Of a stretch of DNA of 17,768 nt, positions 8,185 through 12,946 are shown piece by piece. Position numbers and translations under genes: made by a program. Each line of letters begins with the position of its first letter. Positions within the stretch are counted from its first letter, which is position 1. Below the pieces are notes generated by a model. The model was not told the DNA's origin. It ran no database searches and worked only from the letters and a program-made list of their open reading frames with translations. The stretch is taken from NCBI GenBank assembly GCA_002428605.1, contig DIXH01000071.1:1-17768 (forward strand), given 5' to 3'. Source of the stretch: Clostridiaceae bacterium UBA6085. Lineage in GTDB: Bacteria > Bacillota > Clostridia > Clostridiales > Clostridiaceae.

Positions 8185-9399
8185 TTATAACAGCTCGCTG
8201 TCATGGCCAAGCCAGACGATCTCCCTGTACTTCTTGGGGTCTGTGTCACCTTCAGTTGAGAACAGGAGCACCCTTGAATTCTCATCAAGGTTAAGGCTCT
8301 TCCTGTACTCTGCATAGCTGTCATCGGTCATAAGCCTGTACAGCGCACCAAGCGTAACTGCGCCTGATTCGCCTGAGATGACCCTTGTGTCTTTTCCCAC
8401 AGGATTCCCAAGCACCCTCATTCCGTCAGCTGCCACATAGTCAGGGCATGACAGGAAGGCCGTGGAATAGTTCCTTATTATGTCGAAGCCAAGCTTGTTG
8501 GGTTCTCCGCATGCGAGTCCTGCCATTATGGTCTGCATGTCTCCTCCGACAGATGACATCTTGCCTTCCTTCGCTGAAAGGTAATAGCAGGCTGCCTCAT
8601 CAGGCTCGACCACTGTCGTCACCGGCACGTCATCCGGATATTCCATTGCAAAGAAGCCCTGTACCGCTCCTGCAAGGGATCCTACACCAGCCTGGATGAA
8701 TATGTGAGTAGGCCTCTCCACTCCAAGCGACATGAGCTGCTCTTTGGCTTCCAGGGCCATGGTGGCATATCCCTGCATGATCCATGTGGGTATGTCGGTA
8801 TAGCCTTCCCAAGCCGTATCCTGGACAACAAGCCCGTTATGCTCATCGGCATACTTCGCCGCAAGCCTTACTGCATCATCGTAGTTCATGTCTGTTATGG
8901 AAGCATCCGCACCTTCAGCCTGGATGTTCTTAAGCCTTATCTCCGACGAGCCCTTCGGCATGTATACAACTGACTTCTGCTTCAGCCTGTTCGCGGTCCA
9001 CGCCACTCCCCTGCCATGGTTTCCATCGGTTGCAGTCACAAATGTCACGTCACCGGCGGCTTCCCTGATTTCTTCCGAAACCATCCTGTCATATGGCAGC
9101 TCCGATATGTCCTTGCCTACCTTCTGTGCCAGGTAGCTTCCCATTGCATAGGACCCTCCAAGTACCTTGAAGGCGTTCAGCCCGAACCTGTAGGATTCAT
9201 CCTTCACATATATGCCCTTGAGGTTCAGCCTTTCAGCGAGGCTGTCCAGTGCCACAAGAGGAGTCACCTCATATTCTTTGAAGCTTTCATGGAAGCTCCT
9301 TGCCTTCCTGACCTCATCAGATGCCATGAACCTTGCAGATATTGTCCTGTCCTCGTCTTTGGTGAATGTGTTTAAAAGCAGCTTGATCTTTTCGCTCAT
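8185..9399 (-). CDS. dpaL: Diaminopropionate ammonia-lyase (YgeX)
   Basis: A 404-residue fold-type II pyridoxal-phosphate enzyme that converts 2,3-diaminopropionate to pyruvate and two ammonia; the length matches E. coli YgeX. The PLP lysine is Lys78 in RFGLNAFKVLGG. The catalytic Asp of the family corresponds to Asp125 in TATDGNHGRG, and the glycine-rich phosphate loop is QAGVGSLAGA. Translation starts at ATG 9399, with AAGGAG 8 nt upstream. It is first in the operon driven by the sigma-54 promoter at 9530-9545, with a leader of about 120 nt, and ygfK follows 96 nt later. In purine degradation this lyase would act late, releasing pyruvate for energy metabolism and ammonia. Confidence 0.95.
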   Translation of the reverse strand: MSEKIKLLLNTFTKDEDRTISARFMASDEVRKARSFHESFKEYEVTPLVALDSLAERLNLKGIYVKDESYRFGLNAFKVLGGSYAMGSYLAQKVGKDISELPYDRMVSEEIREAAGDVTFVTATDGNHGRGVAWTANRLKQKSVVYMPKGSSEIRLKNIQAEGADASITDMNYDDAVRLAAKYADEHNGLVVQDTAWEGYTDIPTWIMQGYATMALEAKEQLMSLGVERPTHIFIQAGVGSLAGAVQGFFAMEYPDDVPVTTVVEPDEAACYYLSAKEGKMSSVGGDMQTIMAGLACGEPNKLGFDIIRNYSTAFLSCPDYVAADGMRVLGNPVGKDTRVISGESGAVTLGALYRLMTDDSYAEYRKSLNLDENSRVLLFSTEGDTDPKKYREIVWLGHDSELL

Positions 9400-9529
9400 T
9401 TTTCATACTCCTTCTCTCGTACTGACCTCGTGCGTCGCCTGCCCCCTTAACCTGTCATTCAAGGCGTTGTACTTCAAGGCTCATCTTCCGGAAAAAGCCT
9501 TTACATCCGGTCACATCACCTTAGATAAC
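9400..9529 (-). promoter_or_regulatory. Structured 5' leader of the dpaL operon
   Basis: The predicted transcript from the sigma-54 promoter starts near 9519 and runs about 120 nt to the dpaL ATG. Within it, minus-strand AAGGCT (9501-9496) can pair with AGCCTT (9481-9476), enclosing the self-complementary TTCCGGAA. A direct repeat of GCCTTGAA (plus-strand TTCAAGGC at 9458-9465 and 9473-9480) offers a second, competing partner for AAGGC. Mutually exclusive pairings are possible, but no known riboswitch class was recognised. Confidence 0.35.
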
Positions 9530-9545
9530 AGCAATTCCAATGCCA
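9530..9545 (-). promoter_or_regulatory. Sigma-54 (-24/-12) promoter of the dpaL-ygfK-ssnA operon
   Basis: The minus strand reads TGGCATTGGAATTGCT. The GG and GC dinucleotides are exactly 10 nt apart, and both half-elements fit the sigma-54 consensus TGGCAC-N5-TTGCW with one mismatch (T for C at the end of TGGCAC). Transcription should start about 12 nt on, near 9519. The gene for a sigma-54 activator lies directly upstream, which strongly supports the call. Confidence 0.82.
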
Positions 9546-9820
9546 AATATTTCTCAAAGAACGGAAAAAGCAAAAATATCCCATTTATTTACCTTTATCA
9601 ACATAATATCACATGCAACATGGCTATATTGTTAATATTTCCCTCCCGGATTGCCGATATGATTTTCGGAAGGTTCAATTTCCCGGTTGTTCCGCACTCG
9701 TTTTCAAACAAAAAAAAATTATCAAAACGAGAATTAATTCTCATTCTGATAATAAAATAATCTCAATTTCGCCCTCCACGGCAATCGATTTCATTGAATT
9801 TTTCTAGAAATCCTTTGATA
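9546..9820. other. AT-rich regulatory gap upstream of the sigma-54 promoter
   Basis: No gene is supported here. The stretch is markedly AT-rich compared with the flanking genes and dense in symmetric elements: GAGAATTAATTCTC (perfect, 9729-9742), CTCGTTTT at 9697-9704 inverted as AAAACGAG at 9724-9731, TTTCTAGAAA (9801-9810), and CTTTGATATCAAAG (9813-9826) across the activator stop codon. One copy of the TTATCA-N3-TGATAA motif is also present. Enhancer sites for the sigma-54 activator and bending DNA are the expected contents. No clear terminator follows the activator gene. Confidence 0.6.
9738..9752. promoter_or_regulatory. TTATCA-N3-TGATAA-type site, distal to the dpaL promoter (imperfect)
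   Basis: TTCTCA-TTC-TGATAA matches the dyad with one mismatch in the left half. Its 12-nt right portion TCATTCTGATAA (9741-9752) is repeated exactly 93 bp away at 9834-9845. It lies about 220-235 nt upstream of the predicted sigma-54 start site, a workable distance for an enhancer. Confidence 0.45.
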
Positions 9821-11620
9821 TCAAAGAGTTTTATCATTCTGATAAATTTCTCCCAGCTTTCTGTAAAGTGTCGCTATGCCTATTCCAAGAGCCTTTGCAG
9901 CCTTCTTCTTGCCCTCGGTCGTCGTCCCGTACAGCTCCAGGATGTTCCTGATATGCTCGTCTTCGATCTCCCTGAGGGTCCTGGTATCCGATGTGGATAC
10001 CTTATGTTTCCCTGTCCTGCCGCCAAGAAGTATCCCTTCAGGCAGCGTATCCTTCATGATCATGCCTGAAGAGCCTGCCATGGTCACCATATACTGGATG
10101 ATGTTCTCAAGCTCCCTTACATTGCCTGGCCATTCGTACTTCTTCAGTGCCTTCATCGCTTCTCCGTCTATTCCTGTAATGTCCTTTCCGAACAGCGAAT
10201 TGTACTTTGTGAGGAAAGTCTCAACAAGAAGCTCCAGGTCGTCCCCCCTTTCCCTTAGCGGCGGCACTTCTATGGGGATGACGTTAAGCCTGTAGAACAG
10301 GTCCCTCCTGAACTGATTGGTCCTTATCATCTCCTCAAGGTTCCTGTTGGTAGCCGCGACGACCCTTATGTCAAGGTCTATGGTCTCATTTGACCCCACC
10401 CTTGAGAAGGACCTCTCCTGCAGCACCCTCAGGACCTTTGTCTGAAGATAAAGAGGCATGTCCCCTATTTCATCAAGGAACAGGACCCCCTTGTTTGCAA
10501 GCTCGAACTTTCCTATCCTGCCGCCCGGACTGGCGCCGGAAAACGCTCCTTTCGCATATCCGAAGAATTCGCTCTCAATAAGGGTCTCCGGTATGGCAGA
10601 ACAGTTTATGCCGACAAAGGGCTGGTCCCTCCTGTCGCTTTCAGCATGTATCGCCCTCGCTATAAGCTCCTTGCCTGTACCGCTCTCTCCCCTTATGAGG
10701 ACAGTGGAGCCTGTCTTTGCCACCTTGGCTATGGTCTGTTTGATTTCCTTCATTACAGCTGACTCGCCTATGATGTTCTCCATGGGAAGAAGCCTTGTCT
10801 CTGATGTCAGCGCATACGCAGAGCTCCTTACCTCTTTCATCGTTGAGAATATGAACAGCTTCCTGTAGTCCTTATATATGGGGGCAAGCTCAAGCAGGCT
10901 TCCCATTACCTTGTAGGCCCTGCCTCCTATCCTTATCCCGTACTCGTCTGAATTACCTATGCCGCTGGCACCTTTCCTTGCAACAAAAGGCTTCCCAAGC
11001 ATCTTAACCTCATCTTCCACTCCCAGCTTTCCCATGGCCTTCTGGTTGATGTATGCAACACTACCCCTGTCATCAATGACGATGACCCCGTTCTCAATGT
11101 TGTCCAGTATGTTTTTAAGCATCGAAATGCTGGCCAGGTTATTCTCGAGGCTTCTGTTCTCCTGAACCTTGGAAGCAATGAGGTCACTGATCTGGTTCAG
11201 GAAATCCACGTGGGACTCCAGGTTATTGCTGATGTAGCCCTTCTGCTCCTCTGTAGTGCAGACTAGGCCGATGACACCGATCTTCTCACCATCCGACACT
11301 ATCGGTGTTGCGATCTCCATGGTCTCTATGCATTCCCCCCTGGAGTCACATAGCCTGCAGATCTCGTTCTCCCTGGGAAAATCTATGACCCTGTGGCGTC
11401 CTTCCCTGAGCACAGTCTCGTATACAAGACCCTTTGAGAATGTGTTGATGTCGTTTCTGAACCTGCCGGTTCCCGCTATCTTCTCCAGGTTGTCATCCAC
11501 AATCTCGACATCCACATTGAGTACGCCTGCTATGACCTCCGCGTACTTTGTCACGGAGGACTGTATCTGCTTGAGGTAGGACCTTTTTACGGAGATTCCT
11601 GAATCTACGCCCCTTTTCAT
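9821..11620 (-). CDS. ygeV: YgeV-like sigma-54-dependent transcriptional activator
   Basis: A 599-residue bacterial enhancer-binding protein. The N-terminal sensory region (about 15-160) resembles E. coli YgeV, including EIVDDNLEKIAGTG and a Cys88-x2-Cys91-x5-Cys97 motif. A PAS domain follows (about 165-275, ENGVIVIDDRGSVAYIN). The AAA+ domain runs about 285-520, with Walker A GESGTGKE near 313, the sigma-54 contact loop as GAFSGA near 358 (consensus GAFTGA), and Walker B FLDEIGDM near 382. A Fis-type HTH fills the last 45 residues. E. coli YgeV is reported to control urate-degradation genes (UacR). ATG 11620 overlaps the XdhC stop by 4 nt, with AGGA 10 nt upstream. It probably activates the sigma-54 promoter immediately downstream. 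The Ser in GAFSGA is a conservative change. Confidence 0.92.
   Translation of the reverse strand: MKRGVDSGISVKRSYLKQIQSSVTKYAEVIAGVLNVDVEIVDDNLEKIAGTGRFRNDINTFSKGLVYETVLREGRHRVIDFPRENEICRLCDSRGECIETMEIATPIVSDGEKIGVIGLVCTTEEQKGYISNNLESHVDFLNQISDLIASKVQENRSLENNLASISMLKNILDNIENGVIVIDDRGSVAYINQKAMGKLGVEDEVKMLGKPFVARKGASGIGNSDEYGIRIGGRAYKVMGSLLELAPIYKDYRKLFIFSTMKEVRSSAYALTSETRLLPMENIIGESAVMKEIKQTIAKVAKTGSTVLIRGESGTGKELIARAIHAESDRRDQPFVGINCSAIPETLIESEFFGYAKGAFSGASPGGRIGKFELANKGVLFLDEIGDMPLYLQTKVLRVLQERSFSRVGSNETIDLDIRVVAATNRNLEEMIRTNQFRRDLFYRLNVIPIEVPPLRERGDDLELLVETFLTKYNSLFGKDITGIDGEAMKALKKYEWPGNVRELENIIQYMVTMAGSSGMIMKDTLPEGILLGGRTGKHKVSTSDTRTLREIEDEHIRNILELYGTTTEGKKKAAKALGIGIATLYRKLGEIYQNDKTL
9830..9846. 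promoter_or_regulatory. Perfect TTTATCA-N3-TGATAAA palindrome in the activator 3' end
   Basis: TTTATCATTCTGATAAA is a 7-3-7 perfect dyad inside the last codons of the ygeV-like gene, about 310-325 nt upstream of the predicted sigma-54 start. It shares the six-base arms of the palindrome over the activator promoter. Because it is also coding sequence, chance is harder to exclude than for an intergenic site. Confidence 0.5.
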
Positions 11621-12423
11621 CTGGCAGCCATCCTGTCCTTCATGCTTCTAAGCTCCTTGCCGTTCTTGACCTGAAGTATCTCAGCGAGTATTGCGACAGC
11701 TATCTCACCGGGACTTCCATTGGATATGTCAAGACCTATCGGCAGATGCAAGGTCCCCAGGTCTTCTTCTCTGAATCCGCTTTCCTTTAGAAGTGCAAGT
11801 GTCTCCGTAGCCTTCTTCCTGCTGCCGAGCCCTCCGAGGTATGCATATCTCTCACCAAGGCATGCCTTGTAGGCCTCCTGGTCAAGCACGTGCCCCCTTG
11901 TGGCGACAACTATGTACGTGTTCTCTCCGAAGGGTATCCTTTCCTTTGCCTCGGAGGGCCTGAGGGTTATGTATTCTTTGATTCCCGTAAATGCTGGAAT
12001 CAAAGAATATTCCTCCCTGTCATCAGCCACGTATATGTTGAAGCCAAGGGGCTTAGCAACCTCGGCAAGCTTCTCGCCTACATGTCCCGCACCGAATATG
12101 ACGAGGTTCGAGGGTGGATTGAAGTACTTTACGAAGCCCTTGACATCTCCTCCGCATACCATGGCCAGCTCCCCCTTCTCGACGAGTGAATACTCGAAGC
12201 CGAAATGCTTCCCTTCCTTCATCCCTTCAAGTGCCCTTTTGACCACCTGGAACTCAAGGTTACCTCCACCTATTGTGCCGGTCCTTTGCCCTTCAGAGTC
12301 CACAGCCATGATCGAGCCCGTCACCCCCGGTGTGGATCCCTCATTGACCTCAAGAAGTATCATGGCGCACTTTCTTCCTGTCTTCAGCCTGTCAGTCAAA
12401 AATTCAAGTACATCTGTCTCCAT
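11617..12423 (-). CDS. xdhC: XdhC/CoxI-family molybdenum hydroxylase maturation protein
   Basis: A 268-residue XdhC-type protein. The N-terminal CoxI segment carries the family motif GSTPGVTGSIM (residues about 30-40), then TIGGGNLE. The C-terminal Rossmann domain starts with LVIFGAGHVGEKLAEV (about residues 103-118) and ends in SNGSPGEIAVAILAEIL. Family members bind molybdenum cofactor and pass its sulfurated form to xanthine dehydrogenase; here that would be the divergently encoded Xdh. ATG 12423 is preferred over an in-frame ATG at 12471: GGAAGG sits 9 nt before 12423, while 12471 has no spaced ribosome binding site and would lie upstream of the predicted transcription start. The downstream activator overlaps by 4 nt, so maturation factor and regulator are co-translated. 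Confidence 0.9.
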   Translation of the reverse strand: METDVLEFLTDRLKTGRKCAMILLEVNEGSTPGVTGSIMAVDSEGQRTGTIGGGNLEFQVVKRALEGMKEGKHFGFEYSLVEKGELAMVCGGDVKGFVKYFNPPSNLVIFGAGHVGEKLAEVAKPLGFNIYVADDREEYSLIPAFTGIKEYITLRPSEAKERIPFGENTYIVVATRGHVLDQEAYKACLGERYAYLGGLGSRKKATETLALLKESGFREEDLGTLHLPIGLDISNGSPGEIAVAILAEILQVKNGKELRSMKDRMAAR

Positions 12424-12451
12424 ATCTATCAACCTTCCGTATTTCCGATTC

Positions 12452-12466
12452 TTATCATAATGATAA
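12452..12466. promoter_or_regulatory. Perfect palindromic operator over the xdhC-ygeV -10 box
   Basis: TTATCATAATGATAA is a perfect 7-1-7 palindrome. It overlaps the -10 hexamer and predicted start of the xdhC-ygeV promoter, a classic repressor position. The shape resembles Fur/PerR-family boxes (PerR: TTATAATNATTATAA, 13 of 15 matching), but it could equally be an autoregulatory site of the encoded activator. Confidence 0.6.
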
Positions 12467-12488
12467 TCCATTCCGGAAGGCAGTTCAA
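12460..12488 (-). promoter_or_regulatory. Sigma-70 promoter of xdhC-ygeV
   Basis: On the minus strand TTGAAC (12488-12483) and TATCAT (12465-12460) are 17 nt apart. Transcription would start near 12453, giving a leader of about 30 nt before the ATG at 12423. This supports the shorter XdhC start. Confidence 0.6.
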
Positions 12489-12751
12489 CGAGACGGTTCC
12501 CTTTTTTTCCACATAATCTGAACTCAGGTCCTTAGTCAAAGTGATTCCAAAGTCAGCTCCAAACCTGCCTAATGCATTGTTGTTTGCCCCTTTGGCTAAA
12601 ATACGATGCAATCCTATATTGGCAATACGCCTTCGCTTCCGTTTATTTAGACTTCCACCCTTCCTGTTAATGTCAGTTAAGGTTCTGGATTATCGCATTT
12701 TAATCTGTCACCGTTTCACCATAATGACAATGACAAGGATTTCACAGCTTA

Positions 12752-12780
12752 TTGAGTTTTCGTTTTCATAATGATATAAT
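12752..12780 (+). promoter_or_regulatory. Sigma-70 promoter of the xdh operon
   Basis: TTGAGT (12752-12757) and a perfect TATAAT (12775-12780) are 17 nt apart, with TGA before the -10 giving an extended -10 (TGATATAAT). The predicted start is near 12787. The xdh operon thus appears to use the housekeeping sigma factor, unlike the catabolic block. Confidence 0.75.
12763..12777. promoter_or_regulatory. TTATCA-N3-TGATAA-like site over the xdh -10 region
   Basis: TTTTCA-TAA-TGATAT matches the dyad with one mismatch in each arm and has the same TAA centre as the perfect site at 12452-12466. It overlaps the spacer and -10 of the xdh promoter. Overlap with the AT-rich promoter itself makes a chance match possible. 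Confidence 0.35.
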
Positions 12781-12803
12781 TAGCGCGATTATAAGTGTCA
12801 TTC

Positions 12804-12901
12804 GTCTCCATTATTGCATTCCGGGCTGAAGTGGAGACCTTAACCCGCTTTTTGCTCACCGTTCAGGCATTTTTGTAAACATCTACAGACATGCTTGACG
12901 G
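12804..12901 (+). promoter_or_regulatory. Structured 5' leader of xdh with two stem-loops
   Basis: Stem 1 is GTCTCCA (12804-12810) with TGGAGAC (12832-12838), 7 bp with a 21-nt loop. Stem 2 is CCGTTCAGGCAT (12859-12870) with ATGCTTGACGG (12891-12901): eleven pairs with one bulged U and one G-U wobble, around a 20-nt loop. The pair lies between the predicted start (near 12787) and the ribosome binding site at 12934. It does not match the guanine riboswitch core that I can recognise. It could be a cis-regulatory RNA for a purine or molybdenum cofactor ligand. Confidence 0.4.
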
Positions 12902-12946
12902 TTGTCGTTGGATTGATTTTTTCACGGCCAAAAAGGAGAGGTATGC

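Larger units (their letters stand above)
12424..12946. other. Divergent regulatory region between xdhC and xdh
   Basis: This 523-nt gap holds no supported gene. It carries two divergent sigma-70 promoters (12460-12488 minus, 12752-12780 plus), copies of the TTATCA-N3-TGATAA motif over both -10 boxes, five TGTCA/TGACA pentamers between 12671 and 12800, and a roughly 160-nt xdh leader with two stem-loops. The middle part (about 12490-12660) contains poly-T and AT-rich DNA with nothing else recognisable. Confidence 0.7.

Noticed and set aside
9212..9760. 182-codon open frame on the plus strand running from dpaL into the AT-rich gap
   Set aside because: It begins antisense to dpaL and crosses the sigma-54 promoter region. 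The translation is low-complexity and unlike any family.
12424..12471. Longer XdhC start at ATG 12471
   Set aside because: It lacks a spaced ribosome binding site, would put the start codon upstream of the predicted transcription start, and the extra residues are encoded by the palindrome. ATG 12423 has GGAAGG at 9 nt.
12555..12572. Possible sigma-54 promoter on the minus strand for xdhC (AGGCAGGTTTGGAGCT)
   Set aside because: GG-N10-GC spacing is present but both half-elements are poor (no TGGC, no TTGC), and a better sigma-70 promoter lies downstream.
12787..12946. Guanine-type purine riboswitch before xdh
   Set aside because: The characteristic three-way junction core and loop sequences are not visible, so only an unclassified structured leader is reported.
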